Below, piece after piece: positions 21,190 through 30,082 of a DNA stretch of 64,000 nucleotides. Every line of letters starts with the position of its first letter. Position 1 is the first letter of the stretch. The stretch comes from Bacteroides fragilis NCTC 9343 (lineage in GTDB: Bacteria; Bacteroidota; Bacteroidia; Bacteroidales; Bacteroidaceae), in assembly GCF_000025985.1 (NCBI RefSeq), contig NC_003228.3, positions 2,108,001-2,172,000 on the forward strand, in the 5' to 3' direction. The notes under the pieces were generated by a model that saw nothing but the letters and a program-made list of their open reading frames with translations, was not told the origin of the DNA and ran no database searches. Made by a program: the position numbers and the translations under genes.

Positions 21190-22263
21190 ATGCATATGAA
21201 AACGAATAAACTTTTATCGATATTGCTGTTGGCGGTTTCAATGGTGTCTTGCACCACTTATTATCAGGTGAAGACCCGGATTCATCCTGACGGTTCGGCC
21301 CATAGGGAAGTATATGCTTTTGCCGATTCTGCATTCATGGCCGGAGATCCGATGAAAAACCCCTTTATGTTTTCTTTGGACTCTGGTTGGGTAGTGACAC
21401 GTTTCGATTCTGTCCGTACTCACAATTATTTTGGAGAAGAGGGAAAGATTAACGTATGTGCCGGCAGGGAAGAGCCTTCTGTCAGCATGTTTGCGGAGCA
21501 GGTTCATCCTAAAGATCCGATGTACCGTCCCTTGGTGACTCCTCAGGAGACACTGACCAAACATTTTCGTTGGTTCTACACCTATTATACCTATACCGGC
21601 ATCTATCCGGAATTGGCAGATAAAGGACCCGTACCTCTAAAGAACTACCTGAATGAATCGGAACAGAAGCTTTGGTTCCAGGGTGACGACACAGCCTATC
21701 GCGGAATGAACGGATTGGAGATGAAAGAATTGCTCGATCGGTTGGAAAAGAAATTTTACGACTGGTACAACCGAAGTCTTTATGAATTAAGTTTCGAAGT
21801 TATCCGGCCTTTTATCGCTGAGATAGATCGGGGGAAGTATATGTCCCGTCTGGATGAAGTTAAGGATTCATTGTATCTCGGCTATCAACCTAAAGATGAT
21901 GATCCGGATCCTGATCCGGAACTCATTTGCCAATTGCTCGATACGCATTATCATACCGACTGTTTTTCTCTGCTTTATAAGGAAAAGCAACAAGAAGTAG
22001 ATAAACGCTTTGACGAAGAGACACGTCCGATCGAATTGTTCGGAGCCGTGATTCAATATGAACTTAAAATGCCCGGACAAATGATCTCAGCCAATACAAC
22101 TTTCAGAGATCGCGAACATCTGGTTTGGAAAGTGGATGCTTACCGTCTTTTGGCGGGTGAATATTCCTTGACGGCCCAATCACGGGTACCCAATGTCTGG
22201 GCCTTTATTCTTACCGGTGTACTGATTCTTTTGGGAATAGGCTTTTGGATAAAAAAGCGATGA
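21190..22263 (+). CDS. Hypothetical lipoprotein with C-terminal membrane helix
   Basis: 357 residues (start at 21190, or 21196 for MKTNKLLS). Lipobox VSC near residue 21 (SMVSCTTYYQVKTRIHPDGSAHREVYAF), and a C-terminal hydrophobic stretch VWAFILTGVLILLGIGFWIKKR. The middle is Tyr/Asp-rich with the acidic DDDPDPDPE. I do not recognise a named family. It lies 13 bp after the anti-sigma gene and so is probably the third gene of the sigma operon, either a sensor part or a target. The lipid anchor plus C-terminal helix is an uncommon combination. Confidence 0.7.
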   Translation: MHMKTNKLLSILLLAVSMVSCTTYYQVKTRIHPDGSAHREVYAFADSAFMAGDPMKNPFMFSLDSGWVVTRFDSVRTHNYFGEEGKINVCAGREEPSVSMFAEQVHPKDPMYRPLVTPQETLTKHFRWFYTYYTYTGIYPELADKGPVPLKNYLNESEQKLWFQGDDTAYRGMNGLEMKELLDRLEKKFYDWYNRSLYELSFEVIRPFIAEIDRGKYMSRLDEVKDSLYLGYQPKDDDPDPDPELICQLLDTHYHTDCFSLLYKEKQQEVDKRFDEETRPIELFGAVIQYELKMPGQMISANTTFRDREHLVWKVDAYRLLAGEYSLTAQSRVPNVWAFILTGVLILLGIGFWIKKR

Positions 22264-22283
22264 ATAGGAGAGGAGTGAGATAA

Positions 22284-22392
22284 TGTCAGAACTCACTACA
22301 GATTACGCAGTTCTTCACAGATTATTCATGTGGTCATCCATGATTTAAATTCACTCTGTGTTACTCTGTGTGCTCTGTGGTGAGTTCTGACA
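22284..22392. repeat. MITE-like element with 13-bp terminal inverted repeats
   Basis: TGTCAGAACTCAC at 22284-22296 is repeated as the exact reverse complement at 22380-22392. Between them is a short direct-repeat run (CTCTGTG three times, 22354-22378). It is noncoding and lies between convergent genes, so it could also act as a long terminator hairpin. Confidence 0.5.
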
Positions 22393-22402
22393 GCTCTTGT
22401 TT

Positions 22403-23449
22403 TTATCGTTTATAAATCAACTTATTTTTTCCTTCTCCAAAAAGGTTATCTCCTATCGTTGTGATTTTGTCTCCATGAGCAACTACGTACCGCAACCTGT
22501 CGCATCCCATGAAAGCTCCATATTCGATAGCAGTAATGCTTTCCGGTAGTTCTACCGTTCCACAGAGACGGCCGCAATTGCTGAAAGCCCGTTGTCCGAT
22601 GCTTTTTAGTCCATGTGGCAGACGGATGCGGAGCAGATATTTTTTTTGTGAGAAAGTAAAGTCGGGGATGGCCGTTGCATTGGTTTTTTCAATGTCTACA
22701 GCTACCAGATTCGGCATATAATCCCGTATCAGCTTGAAGTCGGCTGCATCCAGCTTGCCTTCGATGGTCAGGAAGTTGATTTCTTTCGGCTGTAGTCCTG
22801 CTTTCTGAATTTCATTTTCCAGCGTGCTTAGTGCTCCTACCTCTATTTTAGCTTCCAGTGGTTCGCCTTCGATGAATGCAAAGTTATCCCAACGGTTTTT
22901 CAGCCGGTATTCATCACTTGCTCCCAGTGGTACAAAGATAGCAGTGATGCTGTCTGCCAATGCTTCCGGCAGTAGGTTAGGAGGAGTTTTCTTTTTAATC
23001 TGGCATATATTCAGATTTTCGCAGCCCATAAAAGCCGCATCTTCAATGTTTTTGATCTTTTCCGAAAGAATGATCTTTTTCAGAGTGGATTTTCCTTTGG
23101 CAGTGCCGTTTTCCATCTTACAGAAAGCGTATGCCGGAACAAAATTCGGCATATAAATATAGAACTTATCCGGATAGGTACCTTCTTTACCCGAGTACAT
23201 GCTGATGCTCGCATTAGCTATGTCGAGCACTTGTAAGTTTTTAAATTCATCGCGCAGATGTCTGAAGTCCACTGCATTGATCTTTCCGGTCAGGGTCAAG
23301 TGGGTGACCTGGTTCGCTTCCTCTTCCGTCATCATCGAAATCAATGTTCCCGGTTTGCTGACGAAATACGTTTTCTTAACTTCTTGTGCCGTAGCTGCAA
23401 ATAGATTGGCAGTAAGGGCTATTCCTATAAACAGATGTTTTATTTTCAT
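22403..23449 (-). CDS. BspA-type leucine-rich-repeat secreted protein
   Basis: 348 residues with a signal peptide (TANLFAATAQE). Two related halves: each begins with a THLTLTGKINAVDFRHLRDEF / INFLTIEGKLDAADFKLIRDYM segment followed by LRR_5 repeats such as LKKIILSEKIKNIEDAAFMGCENL and LKSIGQRAFSNCGRLCG, ITAIEYGAFMGCDRL. These are the Treponema pallidum/BspA type repeats found in adhesive surface proteins of Bacteroidetes. No sorting signal or lipobox is visible, so location (periplasm, surface or outside) is open. Confidence 0.85.
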   Translation of the reverse strand: MKIKHLFIGIALTANLFAATAQEVKKTYFVSKPGTLISMMTEEEANQVTHLTLTGKINAVDFRHLRDEFKNLQVLDIANASISMYSGKEGTYPDKFYIYMPNFVPAYAFCKMENGTAKGKSTLKKIILSEKIKNIEDAAFMGCENLNICQIKKKTPPNLLPEALADSITAIFVPLGASDEYRLKNRWDNFAFIEGEPLEAKIEVGALSTLENEIQKAGLQPKEINFLTIEGKLDAADFKLIRDYMPNLVAVDIEKTNATAIPDFTFSQKKYLLRIRLPHGLKSIGQRAFSNCGRLCGTVELPESITAIEYGAFMGCDRLRYVVAHGDKITTIGDNLFGEGKNKLIYKR

Positions 23450-23469
23450 ATTTATGATAAATGTTTAGA

Positions 23470-23477
23470 CAAATATA
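23470..23477 (-). promoter_or_regulatory. Promoter -7 box for the LRR gene
   Basis: Minus-strand TATATTTG, 20 nt before the LRR start codon. No clear -33 box. Confidence 0.4.
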
Positions 23478-23521
23478 GCGAATCATACTTTATCTCGTCC
23501 AGAGTTTTAGAAAAATATAGT

Positions 23522-23529
23522 TATTTTTG
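23522..23529 (+). promoter_or_regulatory. Promoter -7 box for the CPBP gene
   Basis: TATTTTTG, 24 nt before the ATG at 23554, in the intergenic space shared with the divergent LRR gene. Confidence 0.4.
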
Positions 23530-23553
23530 TCCTTCAACCAATAAATTAACAAA

Positions 23554-24399
23554 ATGGAACAACAGGATCACGAATCATTCTTTTCTCCGAAAGGGATTCC
23601 GGCATTTGCAAGCATTATTATCTTTTTGGTAAGCTTCTTTATCGTCATGTCCCTATTCCATTCCGTTCTGAATCTTTTTTCGGTAGTAAGAGGGTACGGA
23701 ATGGGTTATTTTTTTATTGGAGAGGGGATTATGTTGTTGAGCGTATTTATTGTAACCTTTCTGATGATGCGATTTCTGGATCGCCGTCCCTTCTCCGATT
23801 TAGGATTCAGCCTGAAAGGGCGTGGCAAAGATATTCTCTACGGTTTCCTGGTGGCAGTGCTCATTTATGCCATTGGTTTTGGTGTTTGCCTGCTGACCGG
23901 GCAGATTGAGGTTGTCGGTGTCCATTTGCATTGGAGCGATTTGCTCTTAAGCGGGTTGTTTTTCGCCATGGTTGCCATTGTCGAAGAAACTATGATGCGC
24001 GGATATGTTCTGGGACGTTTGTTGCGTACGCGTCTCAATAAATTTATTTCTCTTCTCATCTCTTCCCTTTTGTTTGCGTTGCTTCATCTGATGAATCCCA
24101 ATGTGGCTTTTTTACCCATGCTCAATCTGGTGTTGGGAGGTTTGTTACTGGGAGCTTCCTATCTTTACACCCGTAATCTTTGGTTTCCTGTTTCGCTTCA
24201 TTTCTTTTGGAACTGGATTCAAGGGCCCGTACTTGGCTATGAAGTCAGTGGCAATCGTTTCTGTGAAACCTTGTTTTCACTTCGCCTGCCTGCAAATAAT
24301 CTGATTAATGGAGGGGCATTTGGTTTTGAAGGTTCGTTGGTTTGTACCGTATTGGCAACACTCTTTACACTATTCATTATCTGGTGGTTCGAACAATAA
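23554..24399 (+). CDS. CPBP family intramembrane metalloprotease
   Basis: 281 residues with about eight hydrophobic segments. Contains the family's motif 1 EETMMRGYVLGRL (EExxxR), motif 2 FALLHLMNP (FxxxH) and motif 3 HFFWNW (HxxxN), the residues that bind zinc and catalyse cleavage in CAAX/Rce1-type enzymes. Bacterial members are mostly uncharacterised, some linked to bacteriocin immunity. Stands alone with its own promoter; no bacteriocin gene is next to it. Confidence 0.92.
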   Translation: MEQQDHESFFSPKGIPAFASIIIFLVSFFIVMSLFHSVLNLFSVVRGYGMGYFFIGEGIMLLSVFIVTFLMMRFLDRRPFSDLGFSLKGRGKDILYGFLVAVLIYAIGFGVCLLTGQIEVVGVHLHWSDLLLSGLFFAMVAIVEETMMRGYVLGRLLRTRLNKFISLLISSLLFALLHLMNPNVAFLPMLNLVLGGLLLGASYLYTRNLWFPVSLHFFWNWIQGPVLGYEVSGNRFCETLFSLRLPANNLINGGAFGFEGSLVCTVLATLFTLFIIWWFEQ

Positions 24400-24435
24400 A
24401 AAAATGTCCCATGTTCCGCTGAACTTTGGGACATT
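24397..24435 (-). terminator. Terminator for the minus-strand envelope operon
   Basis: Stem aatgtccca / tgggacatt; on the minus strand it is followed by a run of seven T. It overlaps the CPBP stop codon region. The minus operon ends at 24645, about 210 nt upstream of the hairpin. Confidence 0.65.
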
Positions 24436-24451
24436 GATAAAACAAACACCA

Positions 24452-24511
24452 CATTTACTTCACAGTAAGTTAGAGTGGAAAAGTAAGAGCGCATTTACTT
24501 CACAGTAAGTT
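24452..24511 (+). repeat. Two 20-bp direct repeats, 40 bp apart
   Basis: catttacttcacagtaagtt occurs at 24452-24471 and again at 24492-24511, exactly. Noncoding, between two genes. Function unknown; two copies are too few for a CRISPR array and no cas gene is present. Confidence 0.6.
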
Positions 24512-24644
24512 CGTTGCGCACTATTAAACACAAACAAAACAAAATAAAAGCTGTACAACAGCCATTATAACACTTGCATCAATGTATGTTTATATTGATT
24601 TTTCCATAACAGAGGGCATAAAGTATGTGGGGGTGAATCTTATT

Positions 24645-25820
24645 CTAAAATTTATACGTCGTTCCCACCATTAACCCTACTGTTCCCCGTATGGGTTCCT
24701 GAAGGTCTGCCCGATAACTTCTGTCTTTGAATATATTGATCCGGGGTTCCAGCCAGAGTCCGCTATGTGCCGATAGCCTGATTTCTCCCTGTAGTCCGAT
24801 GCGTCCGTTCAAGATAATTGAAGACGATGATTCCGCTCCGGGAAAATAGCTCCCGATGCCGCCTGCCACGATCAGGTTGAACACGTGGCTGTCCCGATCG
24901 GAAAAAAGCCTTGTGAGGCTGCACAGATAGTCAATGTTGAGGCTGATATTAAAATCGCGGTTGCTACCGCTGTCTTCATTATCCAAAAAGGCGGTACTAC
25001 TACCGGCACTGATCCGCATCCCGTTAAATTTGTCGAACCATTTACCTAAAGCGAATTCCGTGTCGAACAATACATTTCCGGTGTTTCCGGTACCGGCTGC
25101 CAGCGAGGCAAAACCTCCTTTAAGGAAAGTCAGGGTAGCGTATCCTGCCGGTTTGTAAGTAATACCTGCCATTAGTGATCCTGCCAGGTTATATCTTTTC
25201 CACGATGACTGGTTGTCCACCCGGTCCGGATAAAGTGCCAGTTGTGGCTCGATAAACAGGTTAAAAGCAGACGATACATTCAGTTTCCCTTGTAGTCCTG
25301 CCCTCAATCCGTATGAATGGATTGTTTTTTGGTCTTTTACGATAGTGGCCTGATAACTGAGTCCGAGAGCGCCGATCACTTCGAATACTCGCTTCGGGTT
25401 GTATCTGGCGGCAAATGCACTGATATTGATCAAATAGTCTACATTGGCTCCTGCCAGATGCATATTCGTATTTCCCTGTTTCCATTGTGTATATTCCCCT
25501 CCGGCCCGTAGTCCTATGACGGGGGTCAGCCAATTACCTGCCATGAATGATGCCCGTGGCCCGTGGGCGGTTTGTCCGCCTCCTACGTTAAACAGATAAC
25601 CGATACCCGATCCGACAGAGAAAAACAGATGTTCCGATCCTCTCTTCGAATGGAACTTTTCTGCTCCCTTTCGTTTGGGCATCAAATATTCTGAGGCCTT
25701 TATATTGTTTTTTCCTTCTGTTGAATCTTGCTTTTGCTCTTGTGCTGCCAGAGTTCCGCATAAGATGAAACCGATTCCTAGCAGCAGGATTCTTTTATAG
25801 CTCTTTTCCATATTCTTCAT
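24645..25820 (-). CDS. Outer-membrane beta-barrel-type protein
   Basis: 391 residues; start overlaps the stop of the upstream gene by ATGA. Signal peptide (LCGTLAAQEQK), then ~350 residues of alternating short hydrophobic strands with aromatic girdles (FFSVGSGIGYLF, PVIGLRAGGEYTQWK, SGLWLEPRINIFKD) ending in GLMVGTTYKF, the C-terminal Phe pattern of outer-membrane barrels. No named family recognised. Third gene of the DUF3575 operon, so likely works with that envelope system. Confidence 0.7.
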   Translation of the reverse strand: MKNMEKSYKRILLLGIGFILCGTLAAQEQKQDSTEGKNNIKASEYLMPKRKGAEKFHSKRGSEHLFFSVGSGIGYLFNVGGGQTAHGPRASFMAGNWLTPVIGLRAGGEYTQWKQGNTNMHLAGANVDYLINISAFAARYNPKRVFEVIGALGLSYQATIVKDQKTIHSYGLRAGLQGKLNVSSAFNLFIEPQLALYPDRVDNQSSWKRYNLAGSLMAGITYKPAGYATLTFLKGGFASLAAGTGNTGNVLFDTEFALGKWFDKFNGMRISAGSSTAFLDNEDSGSNRDFNISLNIDYLCSLTRLFSDRDSHVFNLIVAGGIGSYFPGAESSSSIILNGRIGLQGEIRLSAHSGLWLEPRINIFKDRSYRADLQEPIRGTVGLMVGTTYKF

Positions 25821-27946
25821 TGCTTTATCGTTTTTTCTTCATTCAAGCCGCTCTCTTCCGTTTCGGTGTCTTCCGTTTCGTTTTTTTCTTTTGTTTTCTC
25901 CGCTTTTTCCTTCAGTTCTTTCTTTTCATCTTCCAACTGTTGCAGTAGGTCGGTTACGTCTCCGTCTATCTGCGCAATCTCTTTCAGTGACGGATCTTCG
26001 TTCAGGGCCCGTTTAATGAAAGCGTATGCTTCGCTCACTTTGTCCAACCTGTTGGCACATGCCGCCCTTAGATAATAGCTGAGTGGTTCATCCGGTAGTT
26101 CTTGTGCCTTTTCCCATGCTTCTTCATTTTGCTTCATGGCCATTAATAATACCACTTCATTTATGCCGCCTTGCGTTCCGAACCGTTCATAAGCATCCTC
26201 AAAATGCCCGTTGTAAGCTCCAACGATGGCTCTTACGTCTTGTGTCATGTCGTTGTCCGGCAGAAAGTCTATAATCGAGTCCGCCCGGTTATAAGCTCTT
26301 TCGTCCATTAAGGCGATTACCTGATTACAGAGTAGTTCTGTGGGAGCCGATCTGCTGACAAACGGTTCCAGCAATTTGCTGTCTGCTTTCTTTTGTTCTA
26401 TCAGCAACGCAGCCAATTCGTTGGCCATAATCATAAATTTAGGATATTGTTCCAGTGCCTGTCGGCAGATCACTTCGCGTGTAGAGTCATTATCGGCATT
26501 CAGGTATATCCGCCAAAATTCATAGGATACCAATTTTTTATAGTCCTGTTTATACATTATGCGTATTTCTTCATCGTTCAGCAATCTCATCACCGAATAG
26601 TTGAAACTATATTCCACCCGGCGCAGCCGTGGTAAGTAAGTCGTTAGAATGACATTCCGATATTCCGGTAGTCGTAGGATCCGGCTGTACTGTGAGGCCA
26701 TGTTGTCCGGATAGCAATTGATGATTTCCCGTAACTTGTCTGTAGGCAGTGAGTCGCGTTCCATCAATTCTGCTACCTCTTCCCATGAGGCCACCACTCC
26801 TTCTGTATATGTACTGTCTTTTATTGCGTTTATAGTACCTCCGTTCAGAAAACCAAAGATACGTTTCAGCGTACTGTCCGTGCGTTTTTGTGCCAGTTTC
26901 AGATTCGATTGATACGGACCTTCAGGCGAAGATACCCCTTTGACCGAAAACGACAGGAATTCCGAGTTCGGATCGGTTTCTATTTCCTGCAGGCGCAAGC
27001 GCATTTTCTCCAATTCTCTTTGGTTGTTCGGATCTTTTTCGTCTATCGTTGCCGAGTTGATCAGGAAGTTCAGCTTCACTTCTCCTCTGTCGCCTCTTTG
27101 TTGTTTTTGAGGTTTAGGGATGTATTTTTCATCTCTGATTTTCATGCCATCTGCTTGGTACGTAAAGAAACGCATCGGATTTACCGTACCTTTGGCTATC
27201 ACTACCGTATCTTTGTATGCCAGTTTTTTATATTCTACCAGATACATGTAGATGTCACACCGGCATTCATCGTCCGGGTTATCCATATAGAGGGAGTCTA
27301 CGTAGGCAATCACTTCATTCTTATCAATCTTTTGCGTTTTCTCCTGAAAAGCTGCTAACGGGTCTCTGCTCAGGTCGAATTCCATCATTCGTTCCAATGT
27401 GATGGCATACTCCTTTCCGGTCACCACTGCCGGGCGGAACAGGCTCTGTGTTTTACGGGTAATATTCACCAACATCGGTTGCACTACGATACGTGTATTC
27501 GGCTTATACATTTCTTTGGGAATTTTTACTTTAGGGTGGATGATGTATTGATTTCCGACGATTTCGATGTCGGTTGGTTCCGGTAGCAGTTTGTCCACCA
27601 CTTTTTTGGCGGTGATCACCACTTCGTCAATCATCGATGCTTCGTACGAGATCACTACGTTTATCGTTGTCTTTCCTTTTAGTTTTACTGTTTTTGATGC
27701 GTAGGCAAATCCCGAGAAATGCAGGGTCGTATTGGGATCTGCCATGATCTTGAACTTTCCGTCTAGGTCTGTGATGCCGTATACATCTCCCTTTTCATTC
27801 TGATCTCTGATTACGATAGAGATGGCAGGCTCTCCCTCGTCATCGATTACGCTTCCGCGTATTTCTACTTTCTGGGCTTGTCCCCATGCCGGAATAATGG
27901 CGTATAGGGCCACTATCCCCAATAGCAAAAATCTTTTGATATTCAT
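25817..27946 (-). CDS. CarboxypepD_reg / OmpA-like (SPEG) / TPR envelope protein
   Basis: 709 residues with signal peptide (IPAWGQAQ). Residues ~25-110 are a CarboxypepD_reg-like beta-sandwich (EIRGSVIDDEGEPAISIVIRD...GITDLDGKFKI). A central region carries FSVKGVSSPEGPYQSNLKLAQKRTD (~345-370), the same SPEG signature as in the DUF3868 protein at 47974 and reminiscent of OmpA-like peptidoglycan-binding domains. After that come TPR-like helices and a Lys/Glu-rich tail (ELKEKAEKTKEKNETEDTETEE). Middle gene of the DUF3575 operon. Probably a periplasmic or outer-membrane scaffold; function not established. Confidence 0.7.
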   Translation of the reverse strand: MNIKRFLLLGIVALYAIIPAWGQAQKVEIRGSVIDDEGEPAISIVIRDQNEKGDVYGITDLDGKFKIMADPNTTLHFSGFAYASKTVKLKGKTTINVVISYEASMIDEVVITAKKVVDKLLPEPTDIEIVGNQYIIHPKVKIPKEMYKPNTRIVVQPMLVNITRKTQSLFRPAVVTGKEYAITLERMMEFDLSRDPLAAFQEKTQKIDKNEVIAYVDSLYMDNPDDECRCDIYMYLVEYKKLAYKDTVVIAKGTVNPMRFFTYQADGMKIRDEKYIPKPQKQQRGDRGEVKLNFLINSATIDEKDPNNQRELEKMRLRLQEIETDPNSEFLSFSVKGVSSPEGPYQSNLKLAQKRTDSTLKRIFGFLNGGTINAIKDSTYTEGVVASWEEVAELMERDSLPTDKLREIINCYPDNMASQYSRILRLPEYRNVILTTYLPRLRRVEYSFNYSVMRLLNDEEIRIMYKQDYKKLVSYEFWRIYLNADNDSTREVICRQALEQYPKFMIMANELAALLIEQKKADSKLLEPFVSRSAPTELLCNQVIALMDERAYNRADSIIDFLPDNDMTQDVRAIVGAYNGHFEDAYERFGTQGGINEVVLLMAMKQNEEAWEKAQELPDEPLSYYLRAACANRLDKVSEAYAFIKRALNEDPSLKEIAQIDGDVTDLLQQLEDEKKELKEKAEKTKEKNETEDTETEESGLNEEKTIKQ

Positions 27947-27957
27947 TAGGGTTATAT

Positions 27958-28575
27958 TTATTTGGCTATATAAATAAAAGATACACTTAGTTTAACCGGT
28001 ATGGGGGCCCATCCCGATTCATTCGGTTCACCATGAGTGCTTCCCGGTTGGTAGCGCACCAACCTGTAGCGTGCCACACCCACACCGCCCGATACCTCAA
28101 GGTTCCAGCGACGTGACAGAATCCAGTTGTATCCATACGTGACACCCGCGGCCGCGGCATCTCCATAATATGCCCTGCGGTTTATTCCCACATCGAACAT
28201 GGAATAGAATCCTGTGATACCGATGTAATGGCGTGCCAGCAGGTTCCGAAGCCAATATTTAGCTTCAGCTTGTACGCGTCCATGGCGGTAGAAAAGTTTA
28301 TCTGTAATCTTCCAGGGATTAGCCGATGCCGAAATTTCAGCTGTCATCCAATCGTTTAATGGGAATTCCACTCCCAGATTGGGGGATGCCGCCAACCATT
28401 CCAGCGTATTAGTCTTGATGGCCATGCGTTGGGCGGATACTTGAAAAGATATTGCTATGAAAATAAAGAATATAGCCCGTTTCCCGAATAGAGACGGGAA
28501 ATTATGTCCGGCTATCTCCCACAACAAGTTGGGGAAATCTAGTTTTAAATTAAATGTATTCATAAACGCGCTCAC
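27958..28575 (-). CDS. DUF3575 family outer-membrane protein
   Basis: 205 residues from 28575, or 201 from the Met at 28563. After a signal-like segment (FIFIAISFQVSAQ) comes IKTNTLEWLAASPNLGVEFPLNDWMTAEI, the DUF3575 start, and a short 8-strand-like barrel ending KLSVSFIYIAK. A paralogue lies at 47394-47960 at the head of the fimbrial operon; the two share the start (TLEWLAASPNLGVEF / GLYWATATPNIGVEY) and the WILSRRWNLEVSGGVG / WIISNRVNIGVDIGLG block. First gene of a three-gene operon, 11 bp from the next. Confidence 0.85.
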   Translation of the reverse strand: MSAFMNTFNLKLDFPNLLWEIAGHNFPSLFGKRAIFFIFIAISFQVSAQRMAIKTNTLEWLAASPNLGVEFPLNDWMTAEISASANPWKITDKLFYRHGRVQAEAKYWLRNLLARHYIGITGFYSMFDVGINRRAYYGDAAAAGVTYGYNWILSRRWNLEVSGGVGVARYRLVRYQPGSTHGEPNESGWAPIPVKLSVSFIYIAK

Positions 28576-28614
28576 TTCTGTCTAAAGCGTGCTGTCGTTT
28601 ATTCTTGTCACCGA

Positions 28615-28647
28615 CAAATATAGAGGTTTTAATCGGGACTTTCCAAA
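28615..28647 (-). promoter_or_regulatory. Promoter for the DUF3575 operon
   Basis: On the minus strand TTTG, exactly 21 nt, then TATATTTG: a full match to the Bacteroides -33/-7 pattern. It overlaps the 3' end of the regulator gene, and predicted transcription starts about 30 nt before the DUF3575 start. Confidence 0.65.
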
Positions 28648-29498
28648 TAATCAAAATCTTTTTTTATCAGTTCTGATAAAAAGGTTTGCAGATCGGTTTC
28701 CTGGTTCAGTTGTAATTTCTGCCGGAGCCGGCTCCGGTTGCTTCTCACGGTTGAAGTGGCTATGTATTGGAGTGCTGCTATTTCTTCGGTCGTTTTGTTT
28801 TCCAGTATCAAGCAGCAAAGTTGTATTTCTTTGCTACTCGGTTGCAGGTGCAAAGCATTGAAAGCAGCCCATAGTTTTAGCTCGGATGTCATTCTTGCCT
28901 TTTGTCGTTGCATGGTTCGTAGTATTTCCTGTAATCTTGCCAACATGATGGGAGGAAAGATATATGCCACTGCCAGGCTGGGCAGACTCATCAAATAAAG
29001 TTCGGATGATGTATAGACCCCGATGAACATATACAAAAGAATCGGGGCGAAAGATAATATCATTACGGTGTGTCGACTCACAGAGATGGAAGCCAGACCA
29101 CAAGTAACCATACCGATCATCAGATCTTGCGACAAAAAGAAGCCGGTCTCTTCCGGTGGGAGGTAGATACGGCAGTACATTGATATTAGGATATTGCTTT
29201 GTATGGTATAAAAGGTGCATTTCAACAAGAAAGTTATCTGTTTCTTTTTCCGAATCAGCAGGTAAGTGAACAGTAAGAATAACCCCAGGGATAATATGTT
29301 ACATAAAGCCAGTAACAGGTCTTTTCTGATCAGGTAGACACAAAGGTCGGCGATGATTCCGATACTAAAGCAGCCCACTGTACCGTAATAGACGAAATAA
29401 ATTGTTTGTCGCTTCGGATTTCTTATTTCTTTGAACTGTAGATATTTCTTTTGGATGTACTTTTTTGTTTTTGGCAAAGACAGGTATTTTGAATTCAT
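28629..29498 (-). CDS. Membrane-anchored LuxR-type transcriptional regulator
   Basis: 289 residues. Basic N-terminus, then about six hydrophobic helices (~35-190: TVGCFSIGIIADLCVYLI, LALCNILSLGLFLLFTYLLI, TVMILSFAPILLYMFIGVY, YLMSLPSLAVAYIFPPIML), a linker helix, and a C-terminal helix-turn-helix (SSKEIQLCCLILENKTTEEIAAL...STVRSNRSRLRQKL) of the LuxR/GerE kind. This fits one-component membrane regulators common in Bacteroides. It directly precedes the DUF3575 operon on the same strand, whose promoter lies inside its 3' end, so it is a good candidate for the regulator of that operon. Confidence 0.82.
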   Translation of the reverse strand: MNSKYLSLPKTKKYIQKKYLQFKEIRNPKRQTIYFVYYGTVGCFSIGIIADLCVYLIRKDLLLALCNILSLGLFLLFTYLLIRKKKQITFLLKCTFYTIQSNILISMYCRIYLPPEETGFFLSQDLMIGMVTCGLASISVSRHTVMILSFAPILLYMFIGVYTSSELYLMSLPSLAVAYIFPPIMLARLQEILRTMQRQKARMTSELKLWAAFNALHLQPSSKEIQLCCLILENKTTEEIAALQYIATSTVRSNRSRLRQKLQLNQETDLQTFLSELIKKDFDYLESPD

Positions 29499-29708
29499 GT
29501 TTTTTTAGGTTTCAGTAATCAATGTTTATAACCAGCCCATGCAGGCGAGTATACTCTGATGGACAGACTTTCGAAACGGCTTTTTTATCCTATAATAAAT
29601 ACAAAAAAGAATGAAAATAGAAGGGGGGAGGGTGAATATTAATTAAAAATGTACTGAGTTCGTCATACGTGTCATCAAGGCTCACCATATACCTGCTTTA
29701 TCGGATGA
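29499..29708. other. Noncoding stretch left of the island
   Basis: No gene or clear hairpin seen apart from an A-rich/G-rich run near 29612-29630. Upstream region of the regulator gene (minus strand). Confidence 0.4.
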
Positions 29709-29942
29709 TCAATCACTTAACTTATGTGTTAAATCAAACATCAAGACATGAAATACTCCATTTACAACTTCTCCAAAACATCGATATTTCTGAGTAATCC
29801 TGAACTTAAATATCTTTTTAGACCGAAAGATGGCGAATGAATCTTTCTGTTTATTAGTATATTCCTTATAGTCTAATCCTTCAGAATTATAAATATCAGC
29901 CCACGACAATTCAGCAAAAATTCTAAAAGCATCTGCAAACAA
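29709..29942 (-). pseudogene. 3' remnant of a small protein next to the AAA ATPase
   Basis: 77 residues without a convincing start. The end (FKFRITQKYRCFGEVVNGVFHVLMFDLTHKLSD) resembles the ends of small proteins often found downstream of DUF3696-type ATPases, but I am not sure of the family. It lies in the same direction as the broken ATPase at 30083-30262, with about 140 bp of noncoding or frameshifted sequence between. Confidence 0.4.
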
Positions 29943-30082
29943 TGATTCGTCCTGTTCACTTATTTTCTATCAATCAAATCGAAATTTATTTTAGAATTTC
30001 GATATAAATGCTTCGTATATTCCTCAAAAGAAATAATTTTTTGTTTCCACAAATCAAAATGTATCCTTTGCTATCAAAGAAA

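Noticed and set aside
24452..24511. CRISPR-like repeat pair
   Set aside because: Only two copies and no cas genes in the window.
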